Positions 1 to 10,101 of a DNA stretch of 64,000 nucleotides are shown piece after piece. A model generated the notes under the pieces. It was not told the DNA's origin. It made no database searches and saw only the letters and a program-made list of their open reading frames with translations. Every line of letters begins with the position of its first letter. The first letter of the stretch is position 1. Source of the DNA: Skeletonema tropicum (taxonomy: Eukaryota; Bacillariophyta; Thalassiosirophyceae; Thalassiosirales; Thalassiosiraceae); the NCBI GenBank assembly GCA_037178625.1, contig CM074144.1, forward strand, positions 2,046,001 to 2,110,000, in the 5' to 3' direction. A program made the position numbers and the translations under genes.

Positions 1-33
1 ACATCATGTCCATTCAATTCGTCATTACGCCGG

Positions 34-3000
34 ATGGTGCACTATTACTACTTTGGAAAGGGAGAGAAAGTGCCCAACGAACCAATACGCGCAGCAGAGT
101 TATTGTGCACAGAAATAGAACATATACAGAGTTACAGTGCAACTAATAATCGGCAGCGATCTTGCAACAAGCCGGAGCAAGTATCATTTCCCGACGATGG
201 ATGCGCTGGTAAGAAGAAGAACAAAAATAATGAGAACAAACGTAAAGAAGCAACAAAATCATCAGCGGCTGCACCAATTACTCCTACTCCACAAAAAAGA
301 ACAAGGCGCTCGCAACGACTAGTTGAGCAGCAGCAGAGCCCTCTCGTGCCATTCGTCACCAACGTGGGTAGATTAGAGGATGAGAATAATCAAGTTGACG
401 ACGAAGATGAAGATGAAGACGACGACAATAACAACAGCAGTGGCGATATAGACGGGGATAACAGCAGCAACAACCAGACTCCGAATATTATATGGCAGTC
501 ACCTGAAGCAGCAGCTCTCTTCGGATTTGACGAAGGTGCCGATGTGTACAACGGACTAGTGCAATTGGTTGAATCACTTACACTGGTGGGGCAATCAGCA
601 AATGGATACGAAGAAGCAGGCGTCATTGACTTGCACGAAGATAGTAAATTGACAAAGCATGCCTTATTTGACTTACGCAATAAATGTTTATACCTCAGGG
701 TTGCGTATTCAATAGCACTTGCCGAGTATCGAGTTGGGTTTCCATTCCAAGCTTGTTGCGACAAAGCGGCAAGGCTGCTCAATGATTTAACACTGTTCAA
801 TGCAGCAACTGGTAGGACAATCATGAATTGGAACCGTATCTTCCGCGTTAATCATCAATTTCCAAACCCCAACCCCTACGTCGCCAATGGTATCAAACGA
901 AAGCCTACACTATTTGAGGTATTTCCGACAGCAGCAGTAGATGTGTCAAACTTCATACTTGACCATCTGGAACATTTCAGCGTTGAATTGCTGAGGGAAC
1001 ATTTTAACACAACAATGATAAAGCAACTAAATGAAGAGGTGAAAACCAACATCAACTTTACCGAAGACTCAGAAGAATTTCAACTGGTTGACAGATATCT
1101 CAAAAATCCACCATCATACTCAACGGTTGGGAGGTGGGTCGGATACCTTGGTTTCAAACGAGAGGTGTCAAAGAAATGCTACTACGTTGATGGCCATGAG
1201 TATGCCGAACAGATAGAGCATCGGTCTCGGTTAACAGACGAATATCTATCAGTGCTTGAACCACGATCTCATCGATGGGTTCATTTGTCACAGACCGAAT
1301 TTGACGATTTGAAAACAGCGCTCGAAGATGACAAAGATGGCGAGAAGGCGAAGGACATGTTAGATAAGGTTGCTTATAAGTTCAAGGGAGTTGATGAAAA
1401 AGTATACTTTGAGTTTCATGTGGACAAACACGTGCGTCTGCAGAAGATTGCAAACGATAAGTATGGAGCATTTGGAGGAAGAGTAAGCATAAGAAAGAAA
1501 GCTGAAGACAAACCTGTCATCATCTTTGGCCAGGATGAGGCTATTTTTAATGCTTTTCTGTCGCGGACTCACCAGTGGGTTGATCCGAATGGAAGGAGGG
1601 CAATTATGCCGAAGACTGTTGGTGCTGGTATCATGATATCTGCGTTTCAATCGAGAGAATTGGGTTGGGGCATTCCTATCACCGAAGATCAGCTGAAGGA
1701 GATTAATGCTGCTAGAGCCAATCAAGAATACTTCGACAAGGCAGCGGCAATTGCCGTAAATGGTAACACAAAAAAGCAACCACTTGAATCGTCACCTGGG
1801 ATTCTTAAGTTTGCATACGGGAAGAACGGGTACTGGACAGGGAACCACACGATCCTGCAAACGGAAGATATAATAGATTGCGTAAAAGTAATACTCGGAG
1901 ATGAGTATGAATATGTCTTTCTTTTTGATTCGAGCAGTGGTCATGCAAAGAAGCGTGTTGACGGTCTTGATGCAAAGGAAATGAACAAGAATTGGCACTC
2001 GACACCATCGCAAGCTAGGAACACCAAAATTGAACGGCAGGAGGAATTTGTCGGGCCATACTACGATGCATCCAATCCAGCAATGGTGACTATCGGTCAA
2101 GAACAAACGATGAACTTCACCAGTGAAGATGTCGGCCCATTTTGGCTGACAGCAGAGGAACGTGAAAGACAACGGCACGACCGAGAGGTTGAAATACCAG
2201 AAGACAAGAGGAAAGAGCGACATAAGGTGAAGAAAGAGCTGATATCGGAGCTGATGGACACCGAGTGGGGGAAAAAGGAAGGAGAAATAAGGTTATGGAA
2301 GATGACACATGCTGAGCTAGCAAAAATGGCGCAAGCGTCTAGTATCGATATCAAAATAACACCTACCACCAAAATGATATATGGATGGGAGGGCAAGGGT
2401 AAGGGACTTCTGCAGATTGCGTATGAACGTGGCTGGATCGATATAGCAACCTTCAGAAAGGGCAGCTACCAAGTGATGAAGTATGATGATGAGGGTAACT
2501 TGGTTCCTGAGCTTTCCCTCCGGCATTTGCTTGCAAACTGCACGGATTTTTTGTCTGAACAAAGCCAACTCGAATATGTTTGTGAATCTTTGGGAGTAAG
2601 AGCCTTGATTACAACAAAGTACCATGCTGAATACGCTGGTGAGGGTGTCGAATACTCTTGGGGATTCTCCAAAGCTCTCTACCGAAGACATCCATTAGCT
2701 CAAAAGAAAACGACTGCTGATTTCCTTGCATTGGTCGACAAGTGTATTTCAAGAGAGGTTCTCACTGTGGATCTCATTCGTAAGTTCAGTGCCAGGGCAA
2801 GAGGTTACATGGAGACATATAAGATGTTGGAGATTGAGGCAAAGAATACCAAGGAGACAGAAGGTAATTCAAGTGAGGATGCACCCATTCCGCACAAGAG
2901 AATTGAAACGCTGAAGAAGGTTTTGAAATGTCATCGTGCTGCTATTGACTTTGACAAATCTTTCATTATGAAAACTGTCTACGCAAAAGACTTTGATTTC

Positions 3001-3096
3001 AAGAATGATTTGCTCAAGAAGGAAGAGAAGCTCAACTTTAGTCTCAGAGTAAAACGAGAGAATACGAAGGTGGAAGCGACGGCAAAGAAGAAATAA
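34..3096 (+). CDS. DDE transposase-like protein (IS630/Tc1-mariner-like core), possibly 5' partial
   Basis: Long intronless frame of 1020 residues. The N-terminal 150 residues are low-complexity, with a basic patch (about 55-75) and an Asp/Asn-rich acidic tract (about 115-150). The core has the layout of a DDE integrase fold: GQDEAIF with D501, LFDSSSGHAKK with D632, and KYHAEYAGEGVEYSWG with E873. The last motif resembles the KYHCELN-IE-YWG signature of Tc1/mariner-like transposases common in algae, oomycetes and fungi, with about two extra residues. The expected role is cut-and-paste transposition in the nucleus. The frame has no stop upstream to the window edge, so the protein may start earlier than the ATG at 34. 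A TA-flanked element begins only 200 bases downstream but faces away, so the two are not clearly one element. Family assignment is by motif only. Confidence 0.6.
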   Translation: MVHYYYFGKGEKVPNEPIRAAELLCTEIEHIQSYSATNNRQRSCNKPEQVSFPDDGCAGKKKNKNNENKRKEATKSSAAAPITPTPQKRTRRSQRLVEQQQSPLVPFVTNVGRLEDENNQVDDEDEDEDDDNNNSSGDIDGDNSSNNQTPNIIWQSPEAAALFGFDEGADVYNGLVQLVESLTLVGQSANGYEEAGVIDLHEDSKLTKHALFDLRNKCLYLRVAYSIALAEYRVGFPFQACCDKAARLLNDLTLFNAATGRTIMNWNRIFRVNHQFPNPNPYVANGIKRKPTLFEVFPTAAVDVSNFILDHLEHFSVELLREHFNTTMIKQLNEEVKTNINFTEDSEEFQLVDRYLKNPPSYSTVGRWVGYLGFKREVSKKCYYVDGHEYAEQIEHRSRLTDEYLSVLEPRSHRWVHLSQTEFDDLKTALEDDKDGEKAKDMLDKVAYKFKGVDEKVYFEFHVDKHVRLQKIANDKYGAFGGRVSIRKKAEDKPVIIFGQDEAIFNAFLSRTHQWVDPNGRRAIMPKTVGAGIMISAFQSRELGWGIPITEDQLKEINAARANQEYFDKAAAIAVNGNTKKQPLESSPGILKFAYGKNGYWTGNHTILQTEDIIDCVKVILGDEYEYVFLFDSSSGHAKKRVDGLDAKEMNKNWHSTPSQARNTKIERQEEFVGPYYDASNPAMVTIGQEQTMNFTSEDVGPFWLTAEERERQRHDREVEIPEDKRKERHKVKKELISELMDTEWGKKEGEIRLWKMTHAELAKMAQASSIDIKITPTTKMIYGWEGKGKGLLQIAYERGWIDIATFRKGSYQVMKYDDEGNLVPELSLRHLLANCTDFLSEQSQLEYVCESLGVRALITTKYHAEYAGEGVEYSWGFSKALYRRHPLAQKKTTADFLALVDKCISREVLTVDLIRKFSARARGYMETYKMLEIEAKNTKETEGNSSEDAPIPHKRIETLKKVLKCHRAAIDFDKSFIMKTVYAKDFDFKNDLLKKEEKLNFSLRVKRENTKVEATAKKK

Positions 3097-3795
3097 ACAT
3101 AGGACAATGTTCATTTATGTCTCTTGGTGGAATATGGCATACGAGGCATTATTTACCATGGTCCGGTTGTTGTTCGCAATTGATAAAGACGGAACTTTTA
3201 CGGGTAGAGTAGCTCCCCAGTTAAGGGGCTTTCAGTACGTTTGTACGTAGGAATAAAAATTCTGCGATTATCCGCCAAGATTTGCTAACAGCTGTACTCC
3301 CTCTGTCCCAAAAAAAATGAGCTATTTGAAGTTAATCGTAGTCCCACAAAAAACTACCAGTCTAAAACTAGTCTGTTCCTTAAGTTTCGAGTCTGTTCCT
3401 TAAGATACCCTGAATTTTCTTTTTGCTTGTTTCGGACACCCTAGTGACCGATTTGAGTGAATCCAAGCCAGGGGGAGTCGGCGAGGACACTGTAGAGGAG
3501 GTTGCTATGCTTGGTGTCGGCCTCCGAGGCGGTATAGGAGCAGATCGAACGCTGTAATGTCAACAATGCTGAATTGCTGTGTTTTGAGGTGCGATTTCCG
3601 TTTCAGGGAATCTTTTTGCTCGTACATACCTTGAGATATGTGGTACGGTATAATAAATGACGCCGGCGCAATCGCACACACTGCATTATCATTGATGATG
3701 AAATTAATGTCAATCGCATCCATAAAGGCAGCGCCTAAATAATTAATGATAACATCTCTAGATAACTCAGCGGCTCTTCCTTTGCGGCGAATTAT

Positions 3796-5163
3796 TTGAC
3801 GATGCCGACAGGAGTTCCACGCCGTCGCGGTGCTCTCCCGCACGCCGAAGGGGAACGGCCGTTAGATGCTGGTGGACGCAAGCGCCGTCATAAAGATGAT
3901 AGCAATAGTAATAATGACAGTCGGCAGCCAAAATCTAGGCGGCAGAAGAAGAATCAACATGAATCTGCTGCACCTCCGCCTCCGTCCCAAAAATTGACAC
4001 CGGAGATGAAGGCACTACAAGATTCAATCGTCGACTCATACGCCGAGAAAGTGAATGCACTCTCAGGACAAAATCGTGCCGCTGTTTATGGAGAGAGGAA
4101 GAAACTATACAACGAGGCGGAACAATTATCTTACGAAGTTCTCAAGTATGCCAATCAATTGGATGAATTTGGTAGACCATATTGGGACCTTACACTCGGA
4201 TTGTGTAATGGAACCGAATTTTGGCAGTTAGGCGACACCCACGAGCAGAACGGTACCTACAAATTGGAATGGATACGAGCAAAGGATGCTCTCATTAGCT
4301 ACCGAAGGAGAATGAGAATGGCTGAGCAATTGAGGAGGAGTGATATACTCCCTCTACTCCACCGAGTTTTCCCCATTTCATTTGGTCGGGAAGAAACAAA
4401 CCGCAATGCTTTGCTCCGTCTAGGATGGCTGCACTTGAACCGTGCGCTCATTCACGACCCAAGAATCCTCCAACGTGCCACTTCCATATCGACTTCAACT
4501 ACTTCTGCAGGTGCATCATACGTCGACATCGATGCTCTAGGTCTCAACGTATCGGAGGGAACTGCTGGTATGATTGCCATGGACTATGCCCAACAGCTCG
4601 ACAGGAACACACGTCTCCAGGAGGCACGGGTGCAGCAACAGCAAAATGTTGAATCGTTGAGTTCGAAACTGGAACATATTGGAAACCAAAGAATCACTGG
4701 CGGTTTGTTGTACAGATGCGGACACGCTGCACTTGACCAAGAAGTCCTAGATTTGATGGAGGTGAAGAGGCGACGAAAGGCGGATGAGAAATACCAAAGT
4801 CTCAAGAAGAAGGCTGCTACATTGCAGAAGATTCTAGATGCTCACCAACTATTATTGACTGCTGACAAACACGATAATCCCACCACGAACGCTGAGCTGA
4901 AGACATGGATTGGTGTGAGATGGAAGAAAGGAGACGCCTCCATCCCGACGAAGAAGCAGCCTCTAAAGGATATGAAGGATATCATGGCCGACCGGGAACC
5001 GATGTTTGAGTTGAAAGAGATGATGGTGGCACGGAAGCACTTCTCTTCTTTGGAGGAAGCAGAAGAGTTTGTGACGCAATATGAAGACGAGTTGGAAGCT
5101 GGATCAGAAGCCGGATCATCTGACGAAGAAGAAGACGAAGAGATCGACATTGTAGGAGTTTGA
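3796..5163 (+). CDS. Uncharacterised coiled-coil protein inside the TA-flanked element
   Basis: A 455-residue frame of unknown family. Residues 1-70 are basic and low-complexity (RRR, KRRHK, KSRRQKK) and could be a nuclear localisation region. Residues 75-130 and 270-350 are rich in Glu, Lys, Gln and Leu and look helical, probably coiled coil. The C-terminus is a highly acidic tail (about 425-455). No catalytic motif is visible. Its place inside a transposon suggests an accessory protein or a captured host gene; this is inference. The ATG at 3796 is preceded closely by other short frames, and the second Met, two codons on, is equally possible. Confidence 0.55.
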   Translation: MTMPTGVPRRRGALPHAEGERPLDAGGRKRRHKDDSNSNNDSRQPKSRRQKKNQHESAAPPPPSQKLTPEMKALQDSIVDSYAEKVNALSGQNRAAVYGERKKLYNEAEQLSYEVLKYANQLDEFGRPYWDLTLGLCNGTEFWQLGDTHEQNGTYKLEWIRAKDALISYRRRMRMAEQLRRSDILPLLHRVFPISFGREETNRNALLRLGWLHLNRALIHDPRILQRATSISTSTTSAGASYVDIDALGLNVSEGTAGMIAMDYAQQLDRNTRLQEARVQQQQNVESLSSKLEHIGNQRITGGLLYRCGHAALDQEVLDLMEVKRRRKADEKYQSLKKKAATLQKILDAHQLLLTADKHDNPTTNAELKTWIGVRWKKGDASIPTKKQPLKDMKDIMADREPMFELKEMMVARKHFSSLEEAEEFVTQYEDELEAGSEAGSSDEEEDEEIDIVGV

Positions 5164-5616
5164 ATTGTCTAATTAGTTGGCCATCACATAGGCACATTAC
5201 TAATTATAGACACAACCTATCACAATCTGTCGTCTTCACTTGATCAACCACCTATAACACTCCTCATAGTCGACTCCACCACCATTCCCACTTATCTCCC
5301 GTCCCACTTGTGTATAATAAGATATATACAAGCATGATAAATAATAAACTACCACGGTATCGTCGTTGTTTTTTTGCCTCGAAACATTTTATAGTCATGA
5401 TGGATCTTTTCACTAACGTGAAGCAATAGAGTCTACAGACTGCAGACACAAGTAAGATTTTCTCCAATCCATGACTCTCCCCCCAAGAAATCTCCAAACA
5501 TTTGTCTCCCTCTAGAGAGTTATCACACGTTGGATGAAACTCTCAAATCGTTTGAAGAATCTTTTATTGATCGGTGCAGTGGCGTTACCTCATTCTTGGA
5601 TGATAACTGCTGCTGC

Positions 5617-5918
5617 TTCAATATTAGTTTTGATCCGCCCCTCCCGGGTTAAGTCATTATTTACGTCACATCAAATTATCTTCCAAATAACGGTTGGCGA
5701 AACATCCCAACCGCACCCATTCTTTTCTATGACCATAATAACGCTTTCTAAGACGGGATTGGAGCCTTGAGACAAGTACCAGTGCCCGATATGCACTATA
5801 TTGTCATGAAGACGAAGTATGTATTTTTGACCCACGGTCATTTCAGAGTGTACTGAGAGTCATTGGCGACTCCGCCAAGCCCAAAATTCATCTCAGAGCA
5901 TGGCAAGGGAGTGGATAG
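5617..5918 (+). pseudogene. Decayed coding remnant of unknown family
   Basis: One forward frame reads like real protein (NYLPNNGWRNIPTAPILFYD, then DGIGALRQVPVPDMHYIV) but contains two stop codons. After a one-base shift it continues as DEVCIFDPRSFQSVLRVIGD and ends at a TAG at 5916-5918. The composition is protein-like and unlike the flanking AT-rich DNA. I do not recognise the family. It lies inside the TA-flanked element. Confidence 0.3.
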
Positions 5919-6166
5919 GACGGGGCGCAGTGATTTATTGGCATGGACCCATGCGTATTACTGTGAGGGAGGTCAAAGAGGCGACGAATGAACATGTTGC
6001 GGTTGTGAAATGGAAATGAAAAGATACCCTGAATTTTTGGATTGAATTAGATCTCAGATATCGCTAACATCTGCATTTTATCACGTAAAAAGATGAATAT
6101 TAGCGATAAAGGAACAGACTGATTCGGGGTCTAAAAGCGTCCAAATCAATCAATATTACATTCTTT

Positions 6167-6300
6167 GAGTGCTTCGATCTCAGTCAATACCCGACCAATC
6201 ATAGTGATAATTGGACGTACACGAATGAGCATTACCTCAGCCGCAGTCAGCTTCAATGGGCGGCTTAATCGGCTGGAAAATGACCGAGATCGAAGAGTGC
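6167..6300. repeat. Fold-back repeat
   Basis: The 20 bases at 6167-6186 (GAGTGCTTCGATCTCAGTCA) and the reverse complement of 6281-6300 match with three mismatches, with a 94-base loop. Copies of an AGATACCCTGAA motif lie at 3403, 6022 and 6303, so several small elements seem nested here. Confidence 0.45.
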
Positions 6301-6837
6301 AAAGATACCCTGAAACTTAAGGAACAAACTAGTTTTAGACTGGTAGCTATTTGACGTACTTATTCCTACGTCAGGTCCTACACAAGTGTCCGAGAGGCCT
6401 CTTCATTTTACAATAGGGTTAGATATAAGGATATTTTAACGCCTTTTGTCACAATATCATTACAAATACTTGCTTAACAACCTTCAACCTCCATATAATC
6501 GTAACCGGCGTGAAATAAGCTTTCCAACGATGTGCGATAGCAATTTTTTGGACGAAAATTGACCAAATTTTAACTATTTTAAATCAAAAAGCTCATTTTT
6601 TGTGGGACAGAGTAGGAGTACTTACTAAAGAGGAAGACTAAGGAGGAAACATTTCTAGCTAAGCAGATGACCTTAGTCGTGGTGGAAATACTGCATGCAA
6701 CCTGCCAACTTCAAATGCATCCCATCGCATGGAACTTCAACATGAACTGTCACGGCTGCCTGCACGACAGCCGCAGGTAGGGTTCCGATTACAACACTGC
6801 TACGGCCATAAAATTTAACGCAGTTGACCAAACAGCA

Positions 6838-9222
6838 ATGGATATTCTCAATATTTGTAACCCTTGCTCTTGGGGCAGTTCTGCTGATGATGAGAGGAAC
6901 TCGCTTCTTATCAAACTTGCCGAATGCATGCGAGACAAAAGGAGTGACGGTACAAAGAAGGGCTTGGAAGGCATGCTCCAGGAATTCAACCTCGAGGAGG
7001 AGTACGACAAAGGATTCCTTCGTGGAAATGACATGAGTTGGCTTCTTCTTGAGTTGCTCAAAGAAGATGATGACGAGGAGGAACATACTTGTCCCTTCAA
7101 GACCATGCTTGATGCTGTGGTGAAAAGAAAATTCGGCCGAGAAATTGATATCAATCCTCTCATTCGCATTCTATTGGGTAACCATATCACCCTGCCACGC
7201 AATGGCACAATAGTGACACCAGTTGATAAGATGAATCTCCTTGTCAAGTGGTTACGCGAGGCGAAAGGACACCCTGAAGTTCGTGAAGAGGATGGATCCC
7301 GCATGAAGTTTCGTGATATGCCCTTTGAAAATTGGGCCTTGACCGTCAAAACGAAAGATCTCCTAACGTTCGTTCCTAAGTCCAAAGTTGGCATTTGCAA
7401 TCTTGTAAAATGGGCAAAGACAAAGCAATTGAAGGTCCGTGCTGCTGGCTACCGTCATTCCTGGAGCGATATAACTGTGAACAATGGCCAAGTTCTGGTT
7501 AGTATGCTTCCCATTCCCAAGGCTACGAACATTCCATCTTTTGCTTCTGAGATTGATGAGGATAGTGACTTACAGGGAATTGAGCTCTTGAAGGACACAA
7601 TCGTCGAGGATGGAGTCGAAAAACGCCTTTGCAAGATCGGGGCATCTACAACAAATGAACAGTTTCGAAAGTGGGTTGTGAGGAATGCTTTCGATAAAAC
7701 AACTGGAAAGTGGGGAGACTGGTGGACAATTCCCTTCAATACCATTCTCGTTGAGGTTACCTACGGAGGTAGCAATGGGGGGATCTGTCACGGTGCAGGA
7801 TTGAAGACTACAACCTTGAGCGATTTGGTTGCTGCAATTGAGTTTGTGAATGCGAAAGGGGAGCTCCAGACTGTGAACGATCCTGTCCAGCTTAGATCAG
7901 CCGCTGGATGCTTTGGGATGTTGGGTATTGTAACATCGATCACGATGAAACTTGATCCTCTTTCGTATGCTCGAATGGTCCCTGTGAAGAAAAAGGTTGC
8001 ACTCACTATCCCCCCTCCTGTAGGATTCAAGGTACCAGGTAAGAACAAGAGCAATGAATAGTATGCTTTGTGTTTGTGTAGAATGTTTCTGTCCTCAACA
8101 TAATGTCTTCTTGTGTCTGCACTACTTCTCTAGATGGCGTCGACATGAAAGGTGTCACAGACGATGATCTTGCAAAGGCATTCGAAGAATTCAAGGGAAG
8201 GTGTGAGAATGATTACTACGTTGAATATTTTTGGTTCCCAAGCCAAAAGAAGTGTTGGGTTCAAACTTGGAACAATGACGGTAACCCGGCCAATGCTAAA
8301 GATTACCCCTCTCCAGCAAAGGCTAAGCTTCAAGGTATTTCTACTTTGTTGTCCAAAGTATTGAACAATGTGGTTTGGCCGCTACTTCCTGGCCGTTTTC
8401 AGATGAAGGTCCTTTCATTTCTTGCTATGGCTCAACTTCCTGAAAGATCTGAAAAGAATCCTATCGTCACTTCCCTTATTGATGCGCTGCACTTCCAACG
8501 TGGGATTCATAATATGCGTGTGAATGAGATGGAATGGGAGCTTCCAATGTAAGTGTTGCACTTTGATTTACTGTTCAGATTACTATACGAGTCACAAAAT
8601 AAACTCATCCTCTCCTTCTTCACTTCACTTGTGTAAAAGTCCTGGTCTGAAGTCTGATCCATCCAAACCTGATTGGAGTGTTGTCCAAAAGGCTTGGTGG
8701 GCTGTCATTAAGATATTTTATGATCGCATTAACAAAGATCGCAATGATGTCCCTATGCGTTTGCCCTTGGAAATGCGCATTGTAGGTGATTCGTCAATCA
8801 CTATTTCACCTCAAAAAGGAAATACACACGGCACCTGTTCGATTGGGGTACTTACTCCTGAAGGTGTGGACTGAAAGGAATGGAACAAATTCATCCAAGA
8901 AGTCACCGATGTCTGGGTGAATCTCAAAGACGACAATGAACAACCGATTCATCCATTTAGGAATGAATCGGGGAAGTTGTTGTATCCCCGTCCTCATTGG
9001 GCTAAGGAATGGGAGACTTTGAACGTGGAGGGTACACCAATCAAAGAGTATTTGCGCGAGACTGCCTTTAAAGATCAGATTGAGGATTTCCGTACCGGGC
9101 TAAATGCCGTTGCTGAAGCTGGGGGTTATTCCGTCAAGGACGCTGACAATATGTTCTCCACAGCTTTCACCAGAGACATGTTCTCTGTAAACAAAGTAGC
9201 CCTCGAGGAGCCCCAAGACTAG
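6838..9222 (+). CDS. FAD-linked oxidase (VAO/PCMH fold), three exons, one in-frame TGA
   Basis: Exons 6838-8038, 8134-8548 and 8640-9222 are joined by GT-AG introns of 95 and 91 bases, and all junction phases agree (733 codons including both stops). Residues 175-380 form an FAD_binding_4 (PCMH-type) domain: VRAAGYRHSWSD around H207 matches the GxGHSW FAD-contact motif, and GGSNGGICHGAGLKTTTLSD matches the second FAD loop. The C-terminal part resembles sugar-lactone (arabinono-lactone) oxidases or type II cholesterol oxidases. The substrate cannot be told from sequence. A TGA (8872-8874, codon 617) interrupts the frame, yet conserved-looking sequence (KEWNKFIQEVTDVWVNL) continues for 115 codons to a TAG. 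It could be a fresh nonsense mutation, an error, or much less likely selenocysteine. Confidence 0.8.
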
Positions 9223-10101
9223 AGTAAAGCCGTACAACTAGATGTCAATTCTTTCTGTTGTTCCATTTCTTTCCTCTTCTTCCCCCTTCACTTCCTTCTT
9301 CTTTCCCGCTGCCTGATATCCTCCTGATCCGACTACGCCGCGGATCAAGAATAGCCGGAGCCGTAAGTATGTAGATGGTAGAGATATCTGCCAGAAGTGA
9401 CGGGTAAGCTTTGCTTCTTAGACTAAAACTAATCCCAACATATGATCGCGTTTCACCTCTCTAAAATATAGATAGCTGTAGTATCGAAGGTTACATTAGT
9501 AGCACCCAGCCTTATTATCTACTGTCGTATGGTAGAGATCTCTTGGCTACAGCCCATATGCTAGGGACCAGCTGTACATACAGATACAGTCATACCATAA
9601 GCAGTACATAGATGCCCCACAGGTGTCTTCGGTACCAGCCCGAGCCCCTCCTGTCAAGTTCTCCTTTCTCTACGAGCATGCCGGGATAAGTAGCAACTAA
9701 AATAATCTATCTTCTATCCATCTACAACAGTGTCTAGAGAGTAGTGACTAAAATACATAATCCATCTATCTATCTACATATCTACATACGTACGACCTAG
9801 CTGAGTTATGTGTAAGAGTGTGGCCACGGGAACCGTGTGCGTGTGGCTAAAAACGTGGTCTAAATTTTTGGCCGATACACAACCAAAGCGCGAATTCCGG
9901 TACTAATTCCTATTGTACAAACTTTTCAAAACTCAGTCTTTCTAAATTTTCTCATAATTTGGTACACAAGATATAGTTTTTCTTGAAGATAAGAAGATAG
10001 GAACAACAAACGAACACCTCGCTCGCTCCACAGCAGCAGCGATAGTAGTAGTACCACCAAGTCCAAGGCTAGTACATAGCAGCAATCGATACACGACGAT
10101 C
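9223..10101. other. Intergenic, no gene seen
   Basis: AT-rich spacer with T/C-rich stretches after the oxidase gene and TCTA/CTAC-type simple sequence around 9700-9800. Short tandem-like stretches (AGCAGCAGCGATAGTAGTAG, 10033-10052) precede the MORN gene and may lie in its 5' leader. No coding frame or RNA gene recognised. Confidence 0.5.

Larger units (their letters stand above)
3297..6618. mobile_element. TA-flanked terminal-inverted-repeat DNA transposon (mariner/Stowaway-like ends)
   Basis: The left end CTCCCTCTGTCCC (3297) is mirrored at the right end (6592-6618) as an imperfect inverted repeat of about 26 bases that runs into AAAAAATGAG. TA dinucleotides flank both ends (3295-3296 and 6619-6620), as in Tc1/mariner insertions; the CTCCCTC-GTCCC end resembles plant Stowaway/mariner ends. 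A second inverted pair of 34 bases lies just inside (3354-3387 and 6313-6346, two mismatches or so). The element is 3.3 kb and holds the 455-residue gene at 3796, a decayed coding stretch (5617-5918) and a fold-back (6167-6300). No transposase is recognisable inside. Confidence 0.6.

Noticed and set aside
3505..3843. 112-codon minus-strand frame
   Set aside because: Overlaps the start of the 455-residue gene and has no motif.
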